Of a stretch of DNA of 64,000 bases, positions 1 through 8,370 are shown piece by piece (position 1 is the stretch's first letter; every line of letters begins with the position of its first letter). The stretch comes from Morganella morganii. GTDB lineage: Bacteria; Pseudomonadota; Gammaproteobacteria; Enterobacterales; Enterobacteriaceae. Under the pieces are notes generated by a model. It made no database searches and had not been told where the DNA came from. It saw nothing but the letters and a program-made list of their open reading frames with translations. Position numbers and translations under genes: made by a program. The stretch covers positions 186,001 to 250,000 of the forward strand of contig NZ_CP066129.1 of assembly GCF_019242955.1 (NCBI RefSeq), written 5' to 3'.

Positions 1-294
1 ATGGGGCAGGCTGTTCTCCGTAATCCGGATTTTCAGCTGCTGCCCGCCACCTCCGGCGATCCGCGTCACCGGCGGCACCACCATAAACGGCGCGCCGGTC
101 GTTTCCGGTGAGGAATTGATATCCCCCTCATCTGCCCAGCTCTGTACCAGTGATGGTATTTCTCCGCTGTTGGTCAGTTGGATCACAGTATTATCCTGAT
201 TTCCCGGAAAAATGACCCGGGTTGTATTAATCATCACTCCCGCATATCCCGCCGGAATACACATAAGCATGATAATAAAAACAGCTGTCCGCAT
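1..294 (-). CDS. Second fimbrial periplasmic chaperone (partial, runs off window)
   Basis: Only the first 98 codons are present; the gene continues beyond base 1. The visible part has a signal peptide (MRTAVFIIMLMCIPAGYA), then the PapD-type first strand (INTTRVIF), a QLTN segment, and GQQLKIRI followed by a probable SLPxDRES region. This is the N-terminal immunoglobulin domain of a chaperone that donates its G1 strand to pilus subunits in the periplasm. It is clearly paralogous to the chaperone at 3925-4617 (shared SWxDxGDIN, PP.V and GQQLKI). It lies 16 bases downstream of the adhesin gene, so it is the last visible gene of the fimbrial operon. A second chaperone is a less usual component, perhaps dedicated to the tip adhesin. 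The C-terminal half cannot be judged. Confidence 0.88.
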   Translation of the reverse strand, partial: MRTAVFIIMLMCIPAGYAGVMINTTRVIFPGNQDNTVIQLTNSGEIPSLVQSWADEGDINSSPETTGAPFMVVPPVTRIAGGGGQQLKIRITENSLPH

Positions 295-310
295 AGTGTC
301 CTCCGGCGGT

Positions 311-1390
311 TCAGTTGTAGGAGAAGACCAGGGTCGCGGAACTGCTCATTTTTCCCTGTGTCACCGTACCCGGACTGTAGGGATAGTAATATGCACCGAG
401 ATCGACAGAGAAAGCCGGTGAAACCGCACTGCCTTTGGCGGCAGTGAAAATACTGGTGGCGCTGCCCTGAGCATTGGCACTGTCAGAAAATTGTACCGGG
501 CTGCTGAGGTTATTGGCTTTTACCACCCGGAAGCCGACACCGCCCGCACCGCCGGAAACGGTATTGGTCAGCACGGTTTTATCGGACGGCTGTAAATTTG
601 ACGACGACAGGAACATGGCAATATCCCGGGACGCGGTGTTACCCGGGAGGAGGCCGCCACAGGTAAAATTCAGGCGGAACGGGGTATATCCGGCTTTATC
701 CGTGGTTTTAACGGCATTGATACTCATCAGCGGCAGATTGACGGTCAGCCCGGCGTTGGTAAAAGTACAGGTGGTCACCGGCGGATTGTAGGTAATCTGC
801 ACCGGCTGCAAAAACATATCATTCGGGTCAGCCGGCCATTGCAGTGTCAGTAAAAACTGCAGAATCTTACTGACAAGCGCGGCCAGCCAGCCGACCAGCC
901 CCAGCGTGGTGGCATCAGAGGCAAAAATGACGGGTGTAATCGTCACTGTGTCACCCGGGACTTTAGTGTAGTTACCGGTTGGTGTAGTGACGAGATCAAA
1001 ACGCAATGTGAAACCGGTATTGAGTTCTGTCCCGTTGTGAGTACCTGCCGCCAGGCCGGAAACACTCTTTTTTGTCTGAGCCGTCAGGGTGATATTGACG
1101 AGTTGTGCACCGTTATTAAATCCGATTGTCGCTGTCCGGCCATTAAAAGGGGAGTCGATTCCGATGGTATTCGGAAACAGCACCACTGCTGTCGTACAGG
1201 TAAACTGGCCGCTGAAGTTGGTCTGAGATACTTTCGATACCGGTGTGGTGGCGCCTGTCAGATCAGTGGAAATATCCAGCATTACGGCCGGTGCTGTCTG
1301 GGTGGATGTTACCGAACAGGTGGCATAAGCCGCCCTGCTGCTTATCACTGTCAGGAATAAAAGTAATACAGCGGCGGAGGTTTTCATCAT
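311..1390 (-). CDS. Fimbrial tip adhesin / minor subunit
   Basis: A 359-residue secreted protein with signal peptide (residues 1-23, ending AAYA) at the tip position of a chaperone-usher operon, just after the usher. Cysteines are spaced as in two-domain adhesins: CSV and TCTT in the N-terminal lectin-like half, CTF and TCGG in the C-terminal pilin half. The C-terminus (SATLVFSYN) looks like the terminal beta strand recognised by the chaperone. Residues about 163-186 (LGLVGWLAALVSKILQFLLT) form a hydrophobic stretch unusual for a secreted beta-sandwich protein. Two adjacent ATGs (1390 and 1387) follow a GGAA ribosome site; either could be used. Receptor unknown. It could be called a YehA-like or generic fimbrial adhesin; identity is not firm. 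Confidence 0.8.
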   Translation of the reverse strand: MMKTSAAVLLLFLTVISSRAAYATCSVTSTQTAPAVMLDISTDLTGATTPVSKVSQTNFSGQFTCTTAVVLFPNTIGIDSPFNGRTATIGFNNGAQLVNITLTAQTKKSVSGLAAGTHNGTELNTGFTLRFDLVTTPTGNYTKVPGDTVTITPVIFASDATTLGLVGWLAALVSKILQFLLTLQWPADPNDMFLQPVQITYNPPVTTCTFTNAGLTVNLPLMSINAVKTTDKAGYTPFRLNFTCGGLLPGNTASRDIAMFLSSSNLQPSDKTVLTNTVSGGAGGVGFRVVKANNLSSPVQFSDSANAQGSATSIFTAAKGSAVSPAFSVDLGAYYYPYSPGTVTQGKMSSSATLVFSYN

Positions 1391-1399
1391 TGTTTCCTT

Positions 1400-3910
1400 T
1401 TACCGGCAGATATTGTGGTTTTTATCCGGCGTCACCACCGGATTGCGGATAACACACTGCTGTTTCCCGTCCGCCGTCAGTTTTATGAGCAGCGAGGACG
1501 GCAACTGCCCGCTTTTCAGATAGAGCAGCCCGGACTGTCCGACATACCCCAGTGACTGATGCTGCGCGTCAGTTACCTCTGTACCGAACGGCAGTGTGCC
1601 GCCGTTTTCCCGTGCCGCCCGCAGAATGAAGGTCTGCCGCGGATCGGTTTCCATGCGGATATAACTGACCGCGCCTTTATACGGGCTGATCTGGCCGATA
1701 TTACCGGTCACTTCGGCACCGGAGCTTTTTTCTGTGTCTGACAGCGTGTATGAATTAGTGCGGTAAGGGACGGATTGTGTCATCAGCACCACACCATCAC
1801 TGTTTGTCAGTGACGCTTTATCCGAATTCACCATCCGGTTACCGGCCTGCGGGGCATCAATAATGGTATAGGTATTGCCGGTGTCACCGGACATGGCAAT
1901 ATGGCCCGGGATCGCGACGATAGTGCCTTTCGCCCCGGCTCCCGCCTGACGGTAATCACTGCCCTCACTGAATGAGCCGGACAACGTGCTGTACGGGTTG
2001 CGGTAATTGAGGTTCGCGCCCGCCATGTTGTTGCCGCCGTTCTGATTTGAGCCGGTCAGCGTGTAGTTGACCAGGTCATCTTTACCGGCAGTACCGCTCA
2101 GGCTGACTGTTGTTTGCTGATAACGGGAATCGGTGGCGTAAATACCGCTGCTGAGTGATGCACTTTTGCCGAAAACAGAAACCGGCACGCTGACATTCAG
2201 GTAAAACCGGGTTTCATTTTTATCATCGAAATTACGTGTCCGTGATGCGGACACGGTATAGCTGATATCGTTATAACTGTTTGAATATCCGAGCTGATAT
2301 TCGCGGTTGCTGCCACCGGAATTCCAGTAATCCCGGTGGGTACCGGAGATATAAATGACCCCCCGGTTTTCCCCCAGATACTGATTTAAATTCACGGTGA
2401 ACGTATTTTTAGCCCGTGCACCACGCATGGCATCCAGTGTCATCAGATCCGGTATCTGCCGCGGCGTGTTATCCGGAGTATTTTCCTGTGCATCGCGGTA
2501 AGCATCCCAGGCCCGGTAATTATCCTGCTGATAGACAGCATCCGTGAAACTGTAAAAATTCCCGGTGGAGTAGCGGTATGTCGCCAGCGTCAGGTTTGTG
2601 GATGTGGTGCTGACAAACTTACTGTATGCGATACGGTAGCTCTGGCCGCTTTTCCGGCCGGTTTTAAAGTCCGCATTTGCCTGAGTGACATCCACGGAAA
2701 GCGCGCCGAACGGCAGGTTCCAGGCACTGCCCGCCAGAACGGAACGGTAATCTTTTCCGGCAATCCCGCCGGTGTAGAGCGTTACGGTATTATTCAGCCC
2801 GTAACGGAATTCTCCCTGAATAAACTCCGGGCGGTAATGTGTATTATCCAGCCGCGCCTGACCGGCGGTCAGACTGTAATTATAAATCCCCTCTTTCAGC
2901 ATATCGGGTACCGCGGAGAAGGGGACGGTAAATGATTCTTTCCGGCCGTCTGCTTCCTGAATCACGACAGAAAAATCACCGCTGCCGCCGGTCGGCTGAA
3001 TATCACGGAACATAAACTCACCCGGCGGCACATTTTCCTGAAAAATAAGATTACCGTTCTGGTAAATACTGACGAGAGCATTAGTCCGGGCAACACCCCG
3101 GATGATCGGCGCGAATCCCTGGCCGGACGGCGGCAGCATATTCATATCCGTGGCCAGTGATACCCCTCTGAATTTAAAGCTGCCGAACAGAGAAGGGGGG
3201 GGATAAAAATCCCCCAGCGTCAGCGCAGATAAAATACGGCTGAGCGGACGATAAAGGTAACGGCTGTTATTTTTCCAGCCCTTATGTCCGCCGGAATAAG
3301 CGGAGTAAACGGATTCATCACGAAATTGCCAGACACCGAGGTTCAGCCCGGTATTTACCGTGGCAAAAAAGCTGTCGTTGTTTTGTTTGTTATTCTTTTT
3401 TTGTCTGGCGTTATAGTAATTGGCGTTATAGCCGAGAATAAAGGCGGGTTGTCCGTGATCCCATAATTCCGGATCGATATAACCGGCATCGGCTGTTTTT
3501 ACCCCGATTTGCGGAACGGACAGATCTAACCGTAATGTACTTTTATTCAGGTGGTAAGTCAGCCCGGATGTCAGAGTATCTGCCGGAACCGGCTGTTTCT
3601 CTGCGGATAATTTTTTTGCATCATCAGAAAGGTTCAGCCCGAGCTTATTAATATCTTCCGGCTGAAAATTCAGGGTATTATTGTGTTCTCCCACCTCAAC
3701 GGTGAACTGGCCTTTCCAGGTATTATTGACATAAACATCCATCAGCTGTTTGCCGGACGGCAGTGTATTTTCCTGATATAAACGTGAAATATCCCCTTTG
3801 GCGGACTCTCCGGCCAGCAGGGTGGTATCGAATTCTTCCGTAACGCCTTCGCGGGGATAACTCCATAATCCGGCAATAATAAGAATCGGCAGGCAATGTT
3901 GTGTTTTCAC
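1400..3910 (-). CDS. Fimbrial outer-membrane usher
   Basis: An 836-residue PapC/FimD-family usher, within the usual 800-870 range. It forms the outer-membrane pore that receives chaperone-subunit complexes and assembles the fimbria. Seen in the sequence: an N-terminal periplasmic domain starting FDTTLLAGE and containing DVYVNN, a long beta-barrel region with alternating aromatic and polar residues, the usher signature around LPPSGQGFAPIIRGVA, the middle plug domain region, and C-terminal domains ending with a disulfide-type cysteine pair (CVI...NICR). The start codon is GTG at 3910; no in-frame ATG gives a better start. It is 14 bases after the chaperone and 9 bases before the adhesin, so translation is probably coupled through the operon. 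Confidence 0.95.
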   Translation of the reverse strand: MKTQHCLPILIIAGLWSYPREGVTEEFDTTLLAGESAKGDISRLYQENTLPSGKQLMDVYVNNTWKGQFTVEVGEHNNTLNFQPEDINKLGLNLSDDAKKLSAEKQPVPADTLTSGLTYHLNKSTLRLDLSVPQIGVKTADAGYIDPELWDHGQPAFILGYNANYYNARQKKNNKQNNDSFFATVNTGLNLGVWQFRDESVYSAYSGGHKGWKNNSRYLYRPLSRILSALTLGDFYPPPSLFGSFKFRGVSLATDMNMLPPSGQGFAPIIRGVARTNALVSIYQNGNLIFQENVPPGEFMFRDIQPTGGSGDFSVVIQEADGRKESFTVPFSAVPDMLKEGIYNYSLTAGQARLDNTHYRPEFIQGEFRYGLNNTVTLYTGGIAGKDYRSVLAGSAWNLPFGALSVDVTQANADFKTGRKSGQSYRIAYSKFVSTTSTNLTLATYRYSTGNFYSFTDAVYQQDNYRAWDAYRDAQENTPDNTPRQIPDLMTLDAMRGARAKNTFTVNLNQYLGENRGVIYISGTHRDYWNSGGSNREYQLGYSNSYNDISYTVSASRTRNFDDKNETRFYLNVSVPVSVFGKSASLSSGIYATDSRYQQTTVSLSGTAGKDDLVNYTLTGSNQNGGNNMAGANLNYRNPYSTLSGSFSEGSDYRQAGAGAKGTIVAIPGHIAMSGDTGNTYTIIDAPQAGNRMVNSDKASLTNSDGVVLMTQSVPYRTNSYTLSDTEKSSGAEVTGNIGQISPYKGAVSYIRMETDPRQTFILRAARENGGTLPFGTEVTDAQHQSLGYVGQSGLLYLKSGQLPSSLLIKLTADGKQQCVIRNPVVTPDKNHNICR

Positions 3911-3924
3911 GTTATTATCGTCCG

Positions 3925-4617
3925 TCAGAAAGTAATATTCTTCGGCTTATACACACCGTAATCATCCACATAGGTTACTGAGGCATTACGGGCCGGGAGT
4001 GTATTTTTCAGAGGCAATTGTTTTTCAGAAAAGGGCGGGATCATTTCGGATGCCGCCAGCCATGTGCGGCTGCTGTCATTGGCATTGATTGCCGCAATAG
4101 TAAAATGGTACGGGGAGTTATTGGTGACGGATAAATGATCACCTTTAAGCTGCCACTGAATATTATCAATGACGGTTTCCGGGTTTGCGGTCAGCCCGGC
4201 AGGGCGGTAAAACAGCTTTATCCGTGACCGCAGGGCTACCTGCAGCACACTTTTTCCTTTGGCATTGGCGGGTGTGGCCGGAATATCCAGCACACTGAGA
4301 TAAAAGACACTTTCCCGGTCATCCGGCAGTTTTTCATTATTTTTCTTTATTTTAAGCTGCTGTCCCTGCATTCCGTCTATTTTGACAATCGGCGGATAAA
4401 CATAAAACGGGGAATTGCTGTTTTCCGGTGTTGCATTAATATCACCGTCATCAGTCCAGCTCTGGGCTAATGATGATGTCTGACTGTTGTTATTCAGCTG
4501 AACAGTAATGCTGTCATTTTCTTCATGGTAAATAAGCCGCGTACCGTTAATCACGATATTTGCAGCGGCATTACCGGACAAAATAAGCATTATCAGGAAA
4601 AAGAATCGGCGTTTCAT
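3925..4617 (-). CDS. Fimbrial periplasmic chaperone
   Basis: A PapD-family chaperone of 230 residues with signal peptide (MKRRFFFLIMLILSGNAAA). The N-terminal domain has the G1/A1 strand (INGTRLIYHEEND), SWTDDGDINATPEN, the subunit-binding region with YPPIVKI and GQQLKI, and the conserved LPDDRESVFYLSVLDIP block. LRSRIKLFYRP is the F1-G1 hinge characteristic of the family. It captures subunits at the inner membrane and hands them to the usher. The ATG at 4617 has a GGTGA ribosome site and is preferred over the GTG at 4626. It follows the major subunit gene after a strong hairpin, which would reduce its expression relative to the subunit. Confidence 0.95.
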   Translation of the reverse strand: MKRRFFFLIMLILSGNAAANIVINGTRLIYHEENDSITVQLNNNSQTSSLAQSWTDDGDINATPENSNSPFYVYPPIVKIDGMQGQQLKIKKNNEKLPDDRESVFYLSVLDIPATPANAKGKSVLQVALRSRIKLFYRPAGLTANPETVIDNIQWQLKGDHLSVTNNSPYHFTIAAINANDSSRTWLAASEMIPPFSEKQLPLKNTLPARNASVTYVDDYGVYKPKNITF

Positions 4618-4632
4618 TATATTCACCCGTAA

Positions 4633-4662
4633 ACAGTCAGGCTTTTTGACAAGCCTGACTGT
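4633..4662 (-). terminator. Hairpin between major subunit and chaperone genes
   Basis: A 12-base-pair perfect stem (arms 4633-4644 and 4651-4662) with a 6-base loop lies between the major subunit stop and the chaperone start. No long U-run follows on the minus strand, so it is more likely a partial terminator or a 3'-end stabiliser. Such hairpins after the major pilin gene make the subunit more abundant than the assembly machinery, as in the pap operon. Confidence 0.7.
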
Positions 4663-4672
4663 CTGACAATGG

Positions 4673-5260
4673 TTATAAATAAGAGACTGTATAAATCACG
4701 TTGGAATGTACAGGCCCGACTTTTGCAGGAGATGTATTGGTTTTGTAATAACTGGCAATTAATGTCACCTGATCCGATGCCGGTGCCGTTTTATCGCCCT
4801 TCACTCCGGTGTCATACGCCGCATTCAGTGAGAGTGCCACTGACGGTGCGGTTGTTGACGATAAACTGAACCCGACATTTTTCGCGACAGCCGGGTCCCC
4901 TTCATTAACAGTATCGTTAATCAGGTAATTCCCGGTTGACGATATATTATTGGGGGATGCGAAATGTATTTTCAGGTTACTTCCGGGCGGGACTGACGCG
5001 GGTGCACAATCAGAGAACGTCATGGTAAATGCTTTCTGATTTTTGGTAATGACGGTATTTGCCGTCACTCCGGCATCCGTTACGGTAATCGGATCTAATA
5101 ATACGGCGAAGTCGGCGCTGTTGCCTCCGTTAATAGTACATGTAGTATCACTGATAGCACCTGTGATGTTAATAATACCGCCTGCTGCTGTTATTGCAGA
5201 CGCGGAGCCTGAAAAAAGAGCGGCAGAAACTACTGCTGTAATAAGCGTTTTCTTTAACAT
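4673..5260 (-). CDS. Major fimbrial subunit (pilin)
   Basis: A 195-residue fimbrial-type protein with signal peptide (MLKKTLITAVVSAALFSGSASA), then an N-terminal extension and the GxISDTTCTI motif of pilins. The two cysteines (TTCTIN near 42 and SDCAP near 82) form the family's conserved disulfide. The C-terminal beta strand ends VIYTVSYL, with the alternating hydrophobics and near-terminal tyrosine used for chaperone binding. It is first in the operon, directly after the AT-rich control region and hairpin leader, which fits the most abundant structural subunit of the fibre. Fimbrial type cannot be assigned. Confidence 0.93.
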   Translation of the reverse strand: MLKKTLITAVVSAALFSGSASAITAAGGIINITGAISDTTCTINGGNSADFAVLLDPITVTDAGVTANTVITKNQKAFTMTFSDCAPASVPPGSNLKIHFASPNNISSTGNYLINDTVNEGDPAVAKNVGFSLSSTTAPSVALSLNAAYDTGVKGDKTAPASDQVTLIASYYKTNTSPAKVGPVHSNVIYTVSYL

Positions 5261-5891
5261 GGTTAACTCCGGTAAAAATAAGATACCAGACTGACAAAAA
5301 TAAGCGTCTATTTTTGCGGTTTTTCATTTAAAGAGACTATGTGGATTAGTCTCTTTAAATCTAGAATCACCAGGTATATTTACCAGTGCTTAATTTTGTA
5401 TTTTACAGATATGTGATTATTATCAAATTTTATAAATTTTTATTTTCATAGTTTGTCATTTTCATGAAATGTAGTATTCATTTTTTATTTTGATAGTGTC
5501 TTGTGTTTAAATGTGAAAATTACAAAATATAGTTGTTTTTTAAATGGTTATTCATGAATAATTTTCCTGTGTCATTAATTTTAATTAACGACTGCACAGC
5601 TTGTTAAGTGTTTCTTATCGTGATTCGGGAATATTTCCGCCGGGAAAATAAGGTGTTATTTTATTTCAGTGAATAATCATAAATAATGTAATTAGTTTTT
5701 TTGATAAAAATAGATGAATTAAAGATAATGGCTTGTTATTGCAAAAGCAGCACCTGTTCTTATGTTCATCTTAGAACAATAAGTTATGGAATTATTCTTT
5801 CTTAGTATTTCAGGAACTAAGCAGGAGTTGATAGCGTGAGAGTGTGATTTACACAAATTGACGTTTTCCGTGACTGATTCCAGGGGTGTGT
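5261..5891. promoter_or_regulatory. AT-rich divergent control region of the fimbrial operon and ABC importer
   Basis: This 631-base stretch has no convincing gene and is far richer in A and T than its neighbours, typical of silenced, H-NS-bound fimbrial promoters. It must hold the fimbrial promoter (minus strand) and the promoter of the amino acid importer (plus strand). It contains the hairpin at 5326-5360. A short minus-strand reading frame at 5719-5955 overlaps the start of the substrate-binding protein and has no family features. No recombinase gene and no second distant copy of the inverted repeat were seen, so phase switching by inversion is not supported inside the window. Confidence 0.6.
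5326..5360. repeat. Perfect 14-base-pair inverted repeat in the pilin leader
   Basis: Arms atttaaagagacta (5326-5339) and tagtctctttaaat (5347-5360) are perfect complements around a 7-base loop. The structure lies 66-100 bases upstream of the pilin start codon. It could be an mRNA leader hairpin that stabilises the pilin transcript, or an operator for a dimeric regulator. There is no U-run in either direction to make it a simple terminator. Confidence 0.75.
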
Positions 5892-6725
5892 ATGAAACCG
5901 ACATTATTTGTTCCGGCTCTGCTTGCCGGTTTAGCGTTAGTAAGTGGTACCGCACAGGCGGATAAGCTTGATGATATTCAGAAAGCCGGTGTGATCCGTA
6001 TTTCGGTTTTTGACAGCAACCCGCCGTTCGGATTTATCGATCCGCAGACCAAAAAACTGGCCGGTTATGATGTGGATATTGCGCAGGCTGTCGCGGATGA
6101 CCTGGGTGTTAAACTGGAGCTGCGCCCGACCAACCCGGCAAACCGTATTCCGCTGCTGGTTTCCGGCAAAGTGGATTTAATCGGGGCGAACTTCACGATT
6201 ACGGATGAGCGCGCCAAACAGGTGGATTTCTCCATTCCTGATTTTCAGACCGGACAGAAATTTATCGCCCGCAAAGGTGTGCTGAAAACGCCGGAAGATG
6301 TGGCCAAACTGCGCATCGGTGCGGATAAAGGCACCGTTCAGGAAGTAACGCTGCGCGAGAAATATCCGGGCACCAAAGTGATTTCTTATGATGACACCCC
6401 GCTGGCTTTTGCGGCGCTGCGCAATGGTAACGTCGATGCCATTACCCAGGATGATGCCAAGCTGGTCGGGTTACTGGGCAATCTGCCGGAGTCAGTAAAA
6501 GCGGAATTTGAACTCTCACCGTTCAGCCTGACCCGTGAATACCAGGCACTGGCAGCACCAAAAGGGGAAACCCGTCTGGTTGAGGCTGTGAATAAAACCC
6601 TGCTGAAACTCGAAAGCGACGGCAAATCACAGCAGATTTATAACCAGTGGTTTGGTCCGGGTACCAAAGCGGAACAACCACGCGGTGAATTTAAGTTTGC
6701 ACCGCTGGCTGACCAGCCGAAGTAA
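5892..6725 (+). CDS. Polar amino acid ABC transporter, substrate-binding protein
   Basis: A 277-residue periplasmic binding protein (SBP_bac_3 family) with a signal peptide ending GTAQA. The mature part has the family pattern: IQKAGVIRISVFDSNPPFGF near the N-terminus, AGYDVDIAQAVADDLG, the RIPLLVSGKVDLI segment, and TITDERAKQVDFS. It captures an amino acid and delivers it to the two permeases encoded next. The ATG at 5892 has an AGGGG ribosome site; the in-frame GTG at 5886 overlaps that site and is less likely. A 7-base-pair hairpin (6749-6766) follows the gene, as is common where the binding protein is made in excess. The substrate cannot be deduced; aspartate/glutamate or glutamine are possible by family. 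Confidence 0.9.
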   Translation: MKPTLFVPALLAGLALVSGTAQADKLDDIQKAGVIRISVFDSNPPFGFIDPQTKKLAGYDVDIAQAVADDLGVKLELRPTNPANRIPLLVSGKVDLIGANFTITDERAKQVDFSIPDFQTGQKFIARKGVLKTPEDVAKLRIGADKGTVQEVTLREKYPGTKVISYDDTPLAFAALRNGNVDAITQDDAKLVGLLGNLPESVKAEFELSPFSLTREYQALAAPKGETRLVEAVNKTLLKLESDGKSQQIYNQWFGPGTKAEQPRGEFKFAPLADQPK

Positions 6726-6748
6726 TGTGATTGTATTATCTGATTCAG

Positions 6749-6766
6749 GCCTCACTCCGGTGAGGC
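6749..6766 (+). terminator. Intercistronic hairpin after the binding-protein gene
   Basis: Stem gcctcac/gtgaggc with a tccg loop lies 23 bases after the binding-protein stop and 37 bases before the first permease. The tccg tetraloop is common in enterobacterial hairpins. It probably limits read-through or protects the upstream mRNA. Confidence 0.6.
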
Positions 6767-6802
6767 TTCCTGCATTTCTGCGGTAACAGACGGGATTAGC
6801 GG

Positions 6803-7540
6803 ATGTTTGAGCAATTTATAAGTACACACTTACTTGCGCCGGAATATCTGGAATGGCTGGGGCAGGGGTTTGTTATCACCCTGCTAATCGCATTCTGGAC
6901 AATCCTTGCGGCCACGCTGCTCGGTTTTCTGCTGGTGGCAGGACGGGACAGCCGGTTTGCACCGACCCGCTGGTTAGTCAGTGCTTACACCAGTGTATTC
7001 CGTAACACGCCGCTGCTGGTACAGCTGTTTTTCTGGTATTTCGCCTCGGGGGAAATTCTGCCGCAGGCGCTGAAAATCTGGCTGAATACGCCGCATGAGA
7101 TTGAACTGGCCGGGCTGACACTCGCCTGGCCGTCATTTGAATTTATCGCCGGATGGTTCGGGCTGACGCTCTACTCCGCACCGTTTATTGCGGAAGAACT
7201 GCGGGCGGGCATTGCCGGTACCGGGCGTCAGCAGAAATCAGCGGCACTGGCGCTCGGGCTGACACCGTGGCAGTCCATGCGGTATGTGGTGCTGCCGCAG
7301 GCGGTCAGAATCGCCATGCCGCCGCTGCTCGGCCAATATATGAATGTGGTGAAAAATTCGTCCCTGACCATGGCGATCGGCGTGGCTGAGCTCTCTTACG
7401 CCTCGCGTCAGGTAGAAAGTCAGTCCTTACAAACTTTTGAAGCTTTCGGTGTCGCGACGATCCTCTATATCGCCATTATCGCTGTGATGGAAGCATTCGG
7501 ACAGTGGCGGACACAGCGGGCACTGGCACGGGGGTATTAA
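6803..7540 (+). CDS. Polar amino acid ABC transporter, permease 1
   Basis: A 245-residue inner-membrane permease of the HisMQ/GltJ type. It has about five hydrophobic segments: the first at residues 20-45, further ones around 60-85 and 110-130, and a C-terminal pair. The EAA loop, where the ATPase docks, is visible as EELRAGIAGTGRQQKSAALALGLTPWQ (about residues 132-158). VFRNTPLLVQLFFWYF is the typical family block before it. It pairs with the next gene to form the transmembrane channel of the importer. The next gene starts 2 bases after the stop. No ATP-binding subunit is encoded in the cluster, so one from elsewhere must serve it. Confidence 0.9.
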   Translation: MFEQFISTHLLAPEYLEWLGQGFVITLLIAFWTILAATLLGFLLVAGRDSRFAPTRWLVSAYTSVFRNTPLLVQLFFWYFASGEILPQALKIWLNTPHEIELAGLTLAWPSFEFIAGWFGLTLYSAPFIAEELRAGIAGTGRQQKSAALALGLTPWQSMRYVVLPQAVRIAMPPLLGQYMNVVKNSSLTMAIGVAELSYASRQVESQSLQTFEAFGVATILYIAIIAVMEAFGQWRTQRALARGY

Positions 7541-7541
7541 G

Positions 7542-8315
7542 ATGGATTTTTCTGTAATTCGTGATAACTGGGAATATCTGCTGTTCGGCACTTTTCCTGA
7601 CGGACCGCTGGAAGGTGCGGCACTGACGCTGGTGATCAGCCTGATTGCCGGGGCCATTTCCGTGGTGCTGGGGACTATCGGCGGGGTGATGCTGGCGATG
7701 CTGCGCGGCTGGTGGGTGAACCTGTTTGCCGCATTTCTCGGTTTTTTCCGCGCTATTCCCATCATTATGCTGATATTTTGGGTTTATTTCCTGCTGCCTA
7801 TCGCGTTCGGTGTGGATGTGCCGGAAATCACCACGGTGGTCTGTGCGCTGGCGCTGGTCACCTCGGCCTATATCGCCCACGGCGTGAAAGCGGGGATTCT
7901 GGCGATCGGCAAAGGACAGTGGCAGGCGGGTATGTCTCTCGGCTTCAGCCGGTGGGAAGTGCTGTGGCATATTGTGTTACCGCAGGCACTGCGGATGATG
8001 ATCCCGTCCTTTATTAATCAGTGGATTGCGCTGATTAAAGACACCTCGCTGGCCTATATTGTCGGTGTGGGGGAACTGTCGTTTCTTGCGACTCAGGTCA
8101 ATAACCGCAGTATGGTGTATCCGACAGAGATTTTCCTGTTTGTCGCCTTTATCTATTTTGTGATGTGCTCCGGGCTGGAACTGGGCGCAAATGCCCTGAT
8201 GCGCCGTTATTCATTACAGCTGCAGCCCCGTCAGTCATGGCTCGCCCGTCTGTTTGGCCGCGGCAGGGAGAAACCGGTACAGTTGTCAGAGAAACCGGCT
8301 GCCTGTACATCATAA
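7542..8315 (+). CDS. Polar amino acid ABC transporter, permease 2
   Basis: A 257-residue permease of the same family as the preceding gene, starting 2 bases after it (translational coupling). Seen: FFRAIPIIMLIFWVYFLLP near residues 67-85, and the EAA-type loop AHGVKAGILAIGKGQWQAGMSLGFSRWEVLWHIVLPQALRMMIP. The C-terminus is hydrophilic and basic (RLFGRGREK). The two permeases form a heterodimer in the inner membrane. A stem-loop with a short T-run follows (8330-8359), ending the operon without an ATPase gene. Confidence 0.9.
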   Translation: MDFSVIRDNWEYLLFGTFPDGPLEGAALTLVISLIAGAISVVLGTIGGVMLAMLRGWWVNLFAAFLGFFRAIPIIMLIFWVYFLLPIAFGVDVPEITTVVCALALVTSAYIAHGVKAGILAIGKGQWQAGMSLGFSRWEVLWHIVLPQALRMMIPSFINQWIALIKDTSLAYIVGVGELSFLATQVNNRSMVYPTEIFLFVAFIYFVMCSGLELGANALMRRYSLQLQPRQSWLARLFGRGREKPVQLSEKPAACTS

Positions 8316-8329
8316 GTTTGATCAGTGAC

Positions 8330-8359
8330 AATCCCGGTACAGTTAATGGCCGGGATTTT
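8330..8359 (+). terminator. Probable terminator of the amino acid importer operon
   Basis: Arms aatcccgg (8330-8337) and ccgggatt (8350-8357), followed by a short T-run. The loop is 12 bases and the T-run is weak, so termination may be partial. Confidence 0.55.
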
Positions 8360-8370
8360 CCCGCAATGAA

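Noticed and set aside
5326-5360. Inverted repeat as an invertible phase-variation switch
   Set aside because: The arms are only 7 bases apart, no second copy lies at a distance, and no tyrosine recombinase gene is in the window.
5719-5955. 78-residue minus-strand frame between pilin and the importer
   Set aside because: It overlaps the start of the well-supported binding-protein gene and lies in AT-rich DNA with no family features.
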